From Candidatus Woesearchaeota archaeon (lineage in GTDB: Archaea; Nanobdellota; Nanobdellia; Woesearchaeales; UBA10200), in assembly GCA_016180275.1 (NCBI GenBank), contig JACPBN010000007.1, positions 1-42,342 of the forward strand: a stretch of DNA of 42,342 nt. Reading direction: 5' to 3'. The translations under genes and the position numbers were made by a program. Positions 15,083 through 22,379 of the stretch are shown here, one piece after another. How positions within the stretch are numbered: position 1 is the first letter of the stretch; each line of letters begins with the position of its first letter. The notes beneath the pieces were generated by a model, which made no database searches, had not been told where the DNA came from, and saw nothing but the letters and a program-made list of their open reading frames with translations.

Positions 15083-16690
15083 ATGAATGCATTCACGCAT
15101 AAACTGGAAGAGATATTTGGAAATAAAGTAACTGTGCTTGAAATGTCTGGGGGCTGCAATAATGAGGTATTCATAAGAGTAAAAGAAGATGATGTTGAGA
15201 AAGCAGCATCAATGCTCTCAAAAGCAGACTTTGTCTTAATTGCAATGTTCTGCGAAGAAGGATTTCAGAATAAAGGGAAGTTCAGCATATTCTATGTTTT
15301 TGAAAAAAAGAGCTACAACAAAATTTTGGTTTTAGTTCGTGACATAAGCTCAAATAATATTAGCTCAGTTACGGGTATATTTCCAGCAGCATTCTGGTAT
15401 GAAAGGGAGATAATGGATGGATTTGGAATAAACTTTAATGGCAATCCTGACAAAAGAAGATTGTTTTTGCATGAGTGGTACCAGAATGAGTTTCATCCAT
15501 TGCTTAAGTCATTTAAAAACAGAAAGATTGAGAATATCGGGCCTAGAAAAATTGAGTTCAAGAAAGAAATGGAAGAAAACACAGGCAATGATTATGAATT
15601 TAAAGAGATGAAAGGTGATGGTGTTTATCAAATTCCTGTAGGGCCAATACACGCAGGCATAATAGAGCCAGGGCATTTTAGGTTCAGCGTTATTGGTGAA
15701 GTGATATACAATCTTGAGATAAGGATGTTCTACAAACATAGGGGAATAGAAAAATTTGCAGAAGAGAAGAAAGCTGAAGATGCTATTGCGATTGCAGAAT
15801 CAATAAGCGGAGATGAAAGTGTTGCAAACAGCACAGCATTCTGCACTGCTGTTGAAAAGATATATATGGCTGATGTGCCAAAAAGAGCTCTTCACTTAAG
15901 GACAATACTTTTGGAGCTGGAAAGGATCTATTCGCACTTGGGAGACTTAGCAGGCATGATAATTGATGTTGGATTTCCTGCAGGAGCAAGCCAGTTTTTT
16001 ATATTAAGGGAGGAAATATTAAGGATGAACAACAAGCTCACTGGCTCGCGTTTTATGAAAAATATATTAACTATAGGCGGCCTGAAAAAAGAAGTGAAAA
16101 ATGATGCTCTTATACGGGCTAATCATTATTTTAACAAATTTCTTGGTGAGTTCCATAAGGCAGTCAAAGTTGTCCATACAACTGCATCTGTAATCGACAG
16201 GCTTGAGACAACAGGCATAATAAGAAAAGACCTGATAAAATGCTTGAACATAACTGGGCCAGCAGCAAGAGGTTCAGGAGCAGCAATAGACACAAGAATT
16301 GATCACCCTTATGGGATTTATGGAAAGATAATGCAAGCTCCTAAAATAAGGTATGCTGGAGATGTACTATCAAGATTTGAAGTCAAGACAGAGGAGACGA
16401 TTGAATCTGTCAAAATGATACAGAATCTGATCAACACAGTTCCAGAAGGGAATGTAAATGCAGAGTATACTCCTAAAGACGGGTTTGGGTTGTGCATTCT
16501 TGAAGCGCCGAGAGGACAGAGCATACATTGGGTGGATATAAAAGACGGTAAAATTTATAGATATAAGATAAGAACAGCATCTTTCTGCAATTGGCAGGCA
16601 ATAGAGCATGCAGTATTAGGAAATATTGTGCCTGATTTTCCGCTTATCAATAAAAGCCTGAATCTGTCATATGCAGGGACTGATTTGTAA
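15083..16690 (+). CDS. Hydrogenase-like large subunit (HyfG/NuoCD-like) without [NiFe] ligands
   Basis: 535 residues: a NuoC-like domain (about 1-165, with FWYEREIMDGFGINF) fused to a NuoD/hydrogenase large-subunit domain (from about 181, VYQIPVGPIHAGIIEPGHFRF). The fold is that of HyfG/HycE, but the N-terminal RxCGxC...H motif reads AESISGDESVANS (residues 238-250): the two Cys positions are Ser242 and Glu245 and the His position is Asn249. The C-terminal DPCxxC motif reads DFPLINKS (518-525). No [NiFe] centre can be bound in the usual way. This matches the energy-converting hydrogenase-related (Ehr) class and not an active hydrogenase. Confidence 0.88.
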   Translation: MNAFTHKLEEIFGNKVTVLEMSGGCNNEVFIRVKEDDVEKAASMLSKADFVLIAMFCEEGFQNKGKFSIFYVFEKKSYNKILVLVRDISSNNISSVTGIFPAAFWYEREIMDGFGINFNGNPDKRRLFLHEWYQNEFHPLLKSFKNRKIENIGPRKIEFKKEMEENTGNDYEFKEMKGDGVYQIPVGPIHAGIIEPGHFRFSVIGEVIYNLEIRMFYKHRGIEKFAEEKKAEDAIAIAESISGDESVANSTAFCTAVEKIYMADVPKRALHLRTILLELERIYSHLGDLAGMIIDVGFPAGASQFFILREEILRMNNKLTGSRFMKNILTIGGLKKEVKNDALIRANHYFNKFLGEFHKAVKVVHTTASVIDRLETTGIIRKDLIKCLNITGPAARGSGAAIDTRIDHPYGIYGKIMQAPKIRYAGDVLSRFEVKTEETIESVKMIQNLINTVPEGNVNAEYTPKDGFGLCILEAPRGQSIHWVDIKDGKIYRYKIRTASFCNWQAIEHAVLGNIVPDFPLINKSLNLSYAGTDL

Positions 16691-16698
16691 GAGAATAT

Positions 16699-16833
16699 TT
16701 GAAAGTAATCAACAGCAAGATATTAAAATGGGAAGTTGATAAGGATATGATTAAGCTTAAGGGTAAGCTAGAGATAGGCGATGGGATAAATAAAATAATT
16801 GCAAAACTTGCGGAGGTTAATGAACTAAAATGA
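16699..16833 (+). CDS. Possible 44-aa small ORF before the DUF1016 fragment
   Basis: An open frame from TTG at 16699 to a TGA that overlaps the next ATG (ATGA, 16830-16833). It reads KVINSKILKWEVDKDMIKL and continues Lys/Ile-rich to NELK. It contains no Cys, so it is not a remnant of the ferredoxin-like NuoI/HyfH subunit expected at this place. Support is the coupling overlap and a protein-like composition. The TTG start has no strong ribosome binding site. Confidence 0.3.
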   Translation: MKVINSKILKWEVDKDMIKLKGKLEIGDGINKIIAKLAEVNELK

Positions 16834-17201
16834 AAAAAATGACACTATCAGAAACAAGCATATTCCAGCACATCAAACAACTCATAACTAATGCAAGAAA
16901 TAATGTCGCAATTGCAATAAATTCAGAATTATCCTTATTATACTGGCAGATTGGAAAGAAGATAAAAACAGATATCTTGAAAGACAAAAGGGCAGAATAT
17001 GGAGAGAAAATAATAGAGGATTTGTCCAAGAGATTGACTTTTGAATATGGCAGAGGATGGAGTGAAAAACAGCTGAGGCATTGTCTCCGCACTGCGGAGA
17101 CTTTTCCGGATGAAGAGATTTTCTCTGCGCTGCGGAGAGAATTGACTTGGACTCATATTAAAGCATTAATGTATATTGACGATCCGTTAAAAGAAGATTA
17201 A
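16830..17201 (+). CDS. Truncated DUF1016 (YhcG N-terminal) protein
   Basis: 123 residues that match the N-terminal DUF1016 domain: LLYWQIGKKIKTDIL, AEYGEKIIEDLSKRLTFEYGRGWSEKQLRHC and ELTWTHIKALMYIDDPLKED. Full YhcG-like proteins are around 350 residues, with a C-terminal PDDEXK nuclease domain; here a TAA ends the protein right after the IDDPL motif, so the nuclease part is missing. It sits between the large and small subunit genes of the hydrogenase-like complex, an odd place for it. It could be a stand-alone N-terminal domain or the scar of an insertion. Confidence 0.75.
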   Translation: MKKMTLSETSIFQHIKQLITNARNNVAIAINSELSLLYWQIGKKIKTDILKDKRAEYGEKIIEDLSKRLTFEYGRGWSEKQLRHCLRTAETFPDEEIFSALRRELTWTHIKALMYIDDPLKED

Positions 17202-17219
17202 AATAAAGAAGGGACCAAA

Positions 17220-17756
17220 ATGGAAGCAATATTAAACATATTCAGGAAAAAGCCAACTGAAAATTTTATGATGCATGGCAAAGAGCAGAAAGAGACTGAA
17301 AAGATCAGCATAGAGCTCAAGAAACACATTGACACCATATTCGGAAGAAGCCTTGCAATAAGAGAGGTTGATTCCGGAAGTGATAATTCAACAGAGATAG
17401 AATTAGTCAACCTGACAACTCCTCATTATGATATTGAAAGATTTGGTATCAGTTTTGTAGCTTCTCCAAGGCATGCAGACGCCATGATCGTAACAGGGGC
17501 AGTAACCCACAATATGGAATTTGCCTTAAGAAAAGCCTATGATGCAATGCCTGCGCCAAAGCTTGTGATTGCAGTTGGCAATGATGCATGCAACGGAGGA
17601 ATATTCAGGGAAGGTTATGCAGTCAATAATGGAGTTGAAGAGATATTGCCAGTTGATATGAAAATACCTGGCAATCCGCCAACGCCAAAAGAGATCCTTC
17701 TTGGGCTGCTAGCACTGATGAAAAAGATAAGGCATGAGAGAGAAAAAGGCAAATGA
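17220..17756 (+). CDS. Hydrogenase-like small subunit (NuoB/HyfI-like) lacking Fe-S ligands
   Basis: 178 residues with the clear backbone of the NuoB/HyfI family: LTTPHYDIERFGISFVASPRHADAMIVTG, KLVIAVGNDACNGGIFREG and ILPVDMKIPGNPPTPKEIL. The four Cys that normally hold the proximal [4Fe-4S] cluster are replaced: Asp55 and Thr58 in DSGSDNSTEIE, Asp122 in GNDACNGG and Asn152 in PGNPPTP; only Cys124, two residues off register, remains. Together with the large subunit this implies a complex without the usual redox centres, or with a different one. It ends the cluster. Confidence 0.88.
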   Translation: MEAILNIFRKKPTENFMMHGKEQKETEKISIELKKHIDTIFGRSLAIREVDSGSDNSTEIELVNLTTPHYDIERFGISFVASPRHADAMIVTGAVTHNMEFALRKAYDAMPAPKLVIAVGNDACNGGIFREGYAVNNGVEEILPVDMKIPGNPPTPKEILLGLLALMKKIRHEREKGK

Positions 17757-17862
17757 ATCTGATTCTATTAAATTTTTCTAGATATTCTTAACAATGTTTA
17801 GTCTCATAATTGGTTTACATTTTCTTTAGTTTATAAACAACTTTTTATTAGGTCATTAAATT

Positions 17863-17985
17863 ATGAATAAAGAGGCGGTTATTATGCCAAAACTTAATGA
17901 AAAAAAACAGACTATAAAACTCCTGAAGAAGTATATCAACAAAATCTGTGAACTAATTTCGGAATTATACCCTCAATTGATGTAA
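17863..17985 (+). CDS. Possible 40-aa basic protein
   Basis: An ORF of 40 codons, MNKEAVIMPKLNEKKQTIKL continuing to a TAA at 17983-17985. TTTATAAA at about 17830-17837 gives a TATA box about 26 nt upstream. A second ATG at 17884 has GAGGCGG ahead of it and may be the real start, giving 33 residues. It is predicted to be mostly one amphipathic helix. No family recognised. Confidence 0.35.
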   Translation: MNKEAVIMPKLNEKKQTIKLLKKYINKICELISELYPQLM

Positions 17986-18006
17986 AATAGCCATTATATG
18001 ATTTAA

Positions 18007-18615
18007 CTAAAAAAATGTTTTTATGACTCCATTCAGCACATGCTCACCATCAAACCCAAATATAGGTATCATGTTGAAGAAAAACAAGAGCATGTTAATA
18101 TGCTTGGTTAAAGTGAAGAATGCAATGTATTTCTTTCCGCAGAGCTTTTGTTTTATGATGAGCCAGCCAGAAAGCCAAAGCAATAAGTTAACTCCTGGGC
18201 CTGCAGCTGCAATCAATGCAGACTGTAAATATGTTGCACCTCCGCTGTGGCTGACATACGCAGGAACAAAAAAAATAAATCCGGAATTTAACAGTTTTAA
18301 AATTATTCCAAATATCAACCAGCTATAAGCTGCGTGAAAAGTTGCCTGCAATCCAAATGCTAATGCAGCAATCTTATGGCCTAATTCATGTAAAATGATT
18401 GCAGGAGCTGTCACATAGCAGGCAAATTTGAATGATTCCCAGTTGTAGCCTGCAAAGAGCTTGTTTGTTGTGTATTCCTGCAATGGATTATATTCTGGCG
18501 CTAAATGCCTTTTGTAGCTGTGTGCAAACTTGCTGAATGAATCTGCAAATATATAGCCTAAAGCAGCTGTCATTAAAATAATGTCAAAGATTTCATTAAA
18601 TGTGATGAGTGCCAT
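18007..18615 (-). CDS. Site-2 protease family (M50) membrane metallopeptidase
   Basis: 202 residues with several membrane helices. The zinc-binding HELGH (about residues 76-80, LHELGHKIAAL) and the second M50 signature NMIPIFGFDGEHV near the C-terminus are both intact, so an intramembrane metalloprotease is likely. The short length and lack of a PDZ domain place it with minimal S2P-like proteins. It lies alone on the minus strand; the structured element at 18736-18923 separates it from the divergent FKBP gene. Confidence 0.85.
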   Translation of the reverse strand: MALITFNEIFDIILMTAALGYIFADSFSKFAHSYKRHLAPEYNPLQEYTTNKLFAGYNWESFKFACYVTAPAIILHELGHKIAALAFGLQATFHAAYSWLIFGIILKLLNSGFIFFVPAYVSHSGGATYLQSALIAAAGPGVNLLLWLSGWLIIKQKLCGKKYIAFFTLTKHINMLLFFFNMIPIFGFDGEHVLNGVIKTFF

Positions 18616-18735
18616 GATAGTTATTGTAATTTAATTTGTGTTATTAAATCTACCTGTTTGTTTTGATTGAAATCAGTTTTATCAATAAAAATATAAAAGA
18701 TTATAAGATAAGTGATTACATTTAAACGAAAAGCA

Positions 18736-18923
18736 GTGGCGACTGCCGACGAACACCGGAAAGAAAGAAAAAAGAGTTGCTCCTCCTCTACATTTAGGGA
18801 TGCAACTTTGTAATTTGGTAAAACATCACATAAGTTAATCACTTAGTCAATGGTCTGCATTGCCCGTCGCAACTTAGTATAGTTATTGTGGATTTGTGTT
18901 CGTCAAATAATGGCAGTCGCCAC
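18736..18923. ncRNA. Structured intergenic RNA element, copy 2
   Basis: A 188-nt element closed by GTGGCGACTGCC (18736-18747) and GGCAGTCGCCAC (18912-18923). The second helix is perfect: GACGAACAC is uninterrupted at 18748-18756 and pairs with GTGTTCGTC (18896-18904). AAATAAT (18905-18911) is bulged between the helices on the 3' side. Inner blocks are at 18774-18791 and 18862-18876, identical to copy 1, while the DNA between them differs. It lies between divergent genes. Confidence 0.7.
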
Positions 18924-19013
18924 AGATTTTGATCTAAACTCATTGGAAAACATTATAAATAAAGCTGAATAATTTATGCAAATAATGTAGTTTTGCATTT
19001 GGAGGAAATCTTT

Positions 19014-19457
19014 ATGGCAAATAATGTTGTTGAAGCAGGAAACACAGTCAAGGTTGATTATACCGGCAAATTAGATGATGGCACAGTATTTGATGCTTCA
19101 GAAGGAAAACAGCCATTGCAATTTCAGACTGGAGCTAAGCAGGTAATACCTGGATTTGATAATGGAATTATCGGGATGAAGCTAAATGATGTGAAGAACA
19201 TCAAGATCCCTGCAAAAGATGCCTATGGTGAATCGCGCCCTGAAATGATAATTGAAGTGCCTAAGCAGCCATTTGTAACTTCACAGAACATGGAGCCAAA
19301 AGAAGGGATGATAGTGACATTGAAAGCAAAAGACGGCAATATGATGAATGCGATCGTCAAGGAAGTTAAAGGAGATAAGATGATACTTGATTTCAATCAT
19401 CCATTAGCTGGAAAGAATCTTAATTTCCATGTAAAGGTTGTTGAGATTGTGAAGTAA
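19014..19457 (+). CDS. FKBP-type peptidyl-prolyl isomerase (SlyD-like)
   Basis: 147 residues. The FKBP domain has VKVDYTGKLDDGTVFDAS, QVIPGFDNGIIGMKLND and KNIKIPAKDAYGESRPEMI, with an inserted flap (IF) domain following (QPFVTSQNMEPKEGMIVTLK) and FNHPLAGKNLNFHVKVVEI at the end: the SlyD/archaeal short-FKBP layout. It speeds cis-trans isomerisation of prolyl bonds and acts as a cytosolic chaperone. The start is the ATG at 19014 because GGAGG precedes it by a good spacing; the frame is open to 18993 but without a ribosome site. Confidence 0.95.
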   Translation: MANNVVEAGNTVKVDYTGKLDDGTVFDASEGKQPLQFQTGAKQVIPGFDNGIIGMKLNDVKNIKIPAKDAYGESRPEMIIEVPKQPFVTSQNMEPKEGMIVTLKAKDGNMMNAIVKEVKGDKMILDFNHPLAGKNLNFHVKVVEIVK

Positions 19458-19578
19458 TTGTCAGGTTATTTCTTTCTTTCCGACTTTTCTTATATCACTT
19501 TAATTTTATTTGAACTTATACAAAGTTATTTATATCCTAATCTATTATTAAATGTTATATTATTTGAGAGGGATTCCT

Positions 19579-20367
19579 ATGGCAGAAAAAAAAGAATGTC
19601 CGTATAAAAAGATCCATTGGATTTTGGCAATTGCTGTTGTTGTTTTATTGGCAGCTGCGTTTAAGCTAGGGTATTACAAAAGCTCTTATCATGAGAGCTA
19701 TGGTTCAAAATATAACAGGAACATAATAACCGTCTCTGGAAATTCTGAGATTGATGCTTCTCCTGATAAAGCAGAGATGTATGTTGCAGTAAGTAATGAA
19801 GCATTAGCTGCAAAAGAAGCTAAAGATAAGAACAGTGAAACAAGTAATAATGTGATTGATGCATTAATTAAGCAAGGGCTTAAGAAAGATGATATTGAAA
19901 CAAGCAGCTTTACAATCTCTCCTAAGTATGAATGGGAAAATGATGAGAAAGGGATTGGGAAGCAAGTGTTTAAAGGATATGAAGTAAGGCATGTTCTTAA
20001 AATTACTACACAAACAATAGATAAGATCGGTGAATTTCTGGATGCAGCAGTTGATGCTGGAGCTAATAATGTCGAGCAGATAAGATTTGGACTGACTAAA
20101 GAGAAAGAGGTAGAAGTGAAAACAGATGCTCTCTATGAAGCAGCTAAAAACGCAGAGGAGAAAGCAATCGTGCTTGCAACTAGCTTAGGAGTGAATTTAA
20201 AGAAAGCTGTAAGCATACAGGAGACAAGCTTCAGCTATCAGCCCTATTATTATGACACAAGAAGCTTTGAAACTGCTGCGATGGCAAAAATGGAGTCAAC
20301 TCAAGTAATTGCGCCTAAGAATGTTGAAGTAAGGGCTAATGTGAATGTTGTGTTCGGGATGAAGTAG
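19579..20367 (+). CDS. SIMPL (DUF541) domain membrane-anchored protein
   Basis: 262 residues: a short basic N-terminus, one helix (about 13-30, WILAIAVVVLLAAAFKLGYY), then a SIMPL domain outside the cell with ITVSGNSEIDASPDKAEMYV, IDALIKQGLKKDDIETSSF, FKGYEVRHVLKITT and a C-terminal ANVNVVFGMK. The family includes BP26/YggE; its exact role is unclear. The start at 19579 is chosen because GAGAGG precedes it; an ATG nine codons upstream is less likely. Confidence 0.88.
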   Translation: MAEKKECPYKKIHWILAIAVVVLLAAAFKLGYYKSSYHESYGSKYNRNIITVSGNSEIDASPDKAEMYVAVSNEALAAKEAKDKNSETSNNVIDALIKQGLKKDDIETSSFTISPKYEWENDEKGIGKQVFKGYEVRHVLKITTQTIDKIGEFLDAAVDAGANNVEQIRFGLTKEKEVEVKTDALYEAAKNAEEKAIVLATSLGVNLKKAVSIQETSFSYQPYYYDTRSFETAAMAKMESTQVIAPKNVEVRANVNVVFGMK

Positions 20368-20565
20368 AGAATAAGATAAAAAAATTATTGTACGAATAAA
20401 AGCCTTTGATTGGAGCCGGCAGCAGGAACTTCTGCCTTAACCTCCTGAGATACATACTTAAATAAGTGAGCGGAAATTTCAACCATTTAAGATTGAGATT
20501 GATAGCGATTGCGTATTTATCAATTAAACTCAAAGGAATCTCTGCCTTTTATGGTTGAGATGATG
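20368..20565. ncRNA. Intergenic region with a possible structured element, divergent copy
   Basis: No gene is supported here. ATAAAAG (20396-20402) pairs with CTTTTAT (20546-20552), and directly inside CCTTTGA (20403-20409) pairs with TCAAAGG (20530-20536), leaving AATCTCTGC bulged on the 3' side. This is the same two-helix-plus-bulge layout as the elements at 3885, 18736 and 27078, though no primary sequence is shared. An inner hairpin GGCAG/CTGCC nested in GGAG/CTCC is also possible. It lies between convergent genes. Confidence 0.35.
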
Positions 20566-21171
20566 TCAATTATTATTTTTGCTCAAATAAACTTTATATC
20601 CAGACTCTTTAGCCAATGTTGCTGCGTTGCCAAATACTTCTAGCATCTTTTTTTCAGTTTCTTTGCCGCCTTTTTGATGCCTGGCAACAACCTGCAAAGT
20701 CCCGCCATGTTTAAGATAGTTTTTTGATTGCTCAATTATGGTGAAGCATGTTTTTCTGCCTGCGTGCTGAGGCAAGTTAGATATTATAGTATCGAATTTA
20801 AGTTCTGTAGGAATGCTTTCATACAAATTTCCTTGGAATGCGGTTATGTTCATATTATTCAGCTCTGCATTCTTTCTTGCAATCCTGACTGCGCGTTCGT
20901 TAATATCTGTTAAGTAAACTTTTGTCTGTGGCAATATTTTTTTTATTGCTATTCCAACTACACCAATTCCGCAGCCAAAATCAAGCACAGAATCTTTCTC
21001 TCTAACAATAACATTTTCTATCAAAATTCTAGTGCCAGTATCAATCTTCTCTGCAGAAAAGACGCCAGATGCAGTATAAAACTCAAAATCAGTATTTTTA
21101 ATATTAACATTTATTTTCTTAATAATTTCTTTGCTTAATGGTTTCTTAGAAAAATAATGTTCTTCTTCCAT
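20566..21171 (-). CDS. Class I SAM-dependent methyltransferase (RsmC/small-MTase type)
   Basis: 201 residues. Motif I is SVLDFGCGIGVVGIAIKK, the acidic end of strand 2 is VYLTDINERAVRIARKNAELN, and motif IV is FDTIISNLPQHAGRKT, in the position of the NPPY/NPPF loop of N-methyltransferases acting on RNA or protein. The N-terminal segment HYFSKKPLSKEIIKKINVNI with FSAEKIDTGTRILIENV is typical of the MTS family related to RsmC. Here the loop is NLPQ. It follows the 281-aa gene at 21178-22023 by 6 nt and is probably in the same transcript. Confidence 0.85.
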   Translation of the reverse strand: MEEEHYFSKKPLSKEIIKKINVNIKNTDFEFYTASGVFSAEKIDTGTRILIENVIVREKDSVLDFGCGIGVVGIAIKKILPQTKVYLTDINERAVRIARKNAELNNMNITAFQGNLYESIPTELKFDTIISNLPQHAGRKTCFTIIEQSKNYLKHGGTLQVVARHQKGGKETEKKMLEVFGNAATLAKESGYKVYLSKNNN

Positions 21172-21177
21172 GTTTCT

Positions 21178-22023
21178 TTATCCAATTATCGCATACGCTC
21201 TCATAACCAGGTTTTCAGCTGCTTTAATCAAATCCCATTCTCTGCCTTCAATTATTGTGCAGTTGCCTGCAAATGTTATTTTTGGCTTAGCTGCTTCTCT
21301 AACAAATATTACTGCAGTGTCAGTTGAATTTTCACAGGTTATTATTGGCCTGCTAAAGCATGCAGGAGATTCTTCGTTTGTGCACGCTGCAATTATCTCT
21401 TTTTTGAATGTCTTGATAAAATGAGTGTCTATCTGGCCAACTGCCAAGGCAACATACTTCATTGTAGATTCATTATTCTCAGACCTAGCGTATTTTGATT
21501 CATTCGGATCAAATGTAACATATAACTTTTCATTTTGGAATGCCGTGCCAAATACGTTTCCATTTTCGCCTGCTGTCTGTATGTTTTCTATCTCTCTAGG
21601 CCCGTAATAGAATTCTGTGCTGTATACTGTATTTCCTGTCTTTAGATCAGCATACCAAAAATCATCTTTGCGCATAAATTCGATGTTGTTATAGACATAT
21701 TCTTTTGCTTTCTCTGAAGTAGGATGAGGCGCATTTATCTTAACTAAACCGGTGCTTATCTTTGGCTCTGGATTGTAGATGTAAGGAATAGATGCAATGA
21801 TTGCTATGATTACGACAATAGATATTATGCTAACTATAGTAACATTAATGCTTTTCTTATCGCTGATGCCATAATCTTCTTTTTCTTCTGCGAGTGTTAT
21901 TTTAGTATCATCGCTGACTAAATTATCCTGATTAGCACTTTCTTCTTTTTGGTATTCTTGCTTTTGTTCCTGAGTATTTGTTTCTTGCAGGCTTTCTTGT
22001 TCTTTTATATCATTTTGCTCCAT
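21178..22023 (-). CDS. Membrane-anchored hypothetical protein
   Basis: 281 residues: an N-terminal cytosolic tail rich in Glu and Gln (about 1-52), one membrane helix (about 60-85, NVTIVSIISIVVIIAIIASIPYI), then an outside domain with YVYNNIEFMRKDDFWYADL and three Cys near the C-terminus (CTNEESPACFSR, ITCENS) plus CTIIEG. Proteins with this plan, a single helix and a small Cys-containing outside domain, are common in DPANN genomes and have no assigned role. First gene of a two-gene minus-strand unit with the methyltransferase. Confidence 0.75.
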   Translation of the reverse strand: MEQNDIKEQESLQETNTQEQKQEYQKEESANQDNLVSDDTKITLAEEKEDYGISDKKSINVTIVSIISIVVIIAIIASIPYIYNPEPKISTGLVKINAPHPTSEKAKEYVYNNIEFMRKDDFWYADLKTGNTVYSTEFYYGPREIENIQTAGENGNVFGTAFQNEKLYVTFDPNESKYARSENNESTMKYVALAVGQIDTHFIKTFKKEIIAACTNEESPACFSRPIITCENSTDTAVIFVREAAKPKITFAGNCTIIEGREWDLIKAAENLVMRAYAIIG

Positions 22024-22104
22024 CGTGCTGACTAATTTATCATGGCTGTATAAAAATATTGCGCATGTGCTGACTAAAATTGGTGTGTATTAGGCTTTAG
22101 ACGA

Positions 22105-22307
22105 TAAAAGCCAGAACTGTGGCTTTGTCTCAAGTCGGAAATTTATATACTGCGTATACAAATTTCCGCCTTTCGACCGTCGCCTGCGAACACTGGCAAA
22201 GTTTATTACAAGGAACTTGCCTTTCATGGAACCTCCGGCAAGTTCTTGCAGGAATCCATAAAGGTGTTCGCAAAATTGGCGACGTCAGCCACAGCTCTGG
22301 CTTTTTT
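22105..22307 (+). ncRNA. Structured intergenic RNA element, divergent copy with terminator-like end
   Basis: Closed by AAAAGCCAGA and CTGTGGCT on the 5' side (22106-22124) with AGCCACAG and TCTGGCTTTT on the 3' side (22287-22306). A long hairpin at about 22133-22177 pairs CGGAAATTT with AAATTTCCG. Then GTCGCC (22179-22184) pairs with GGCGAC (22278-22283) and GCGAACAC with GTGTTCGC (22264-22271), with AAAATT bulged on the 3' side. AACTTGCC/GGCAAGTT forms an inner hairpin. The T run directly after the outer helix favours transcription from the plus strand. Confidence 0.6.
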
Positions 22308-22379
22308 AAGATTAGCTTAATACATACTAAAATTGTATTGGATAGAAAGATATATATTCTTTTGAGATATTAGGTTATT

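Noticed and set aside
18621-18842. A 73-aa minus-strand frame
   Set aside because: It overlaps the structured element at 18736-18923 and has no family resemblance or ribosome site.
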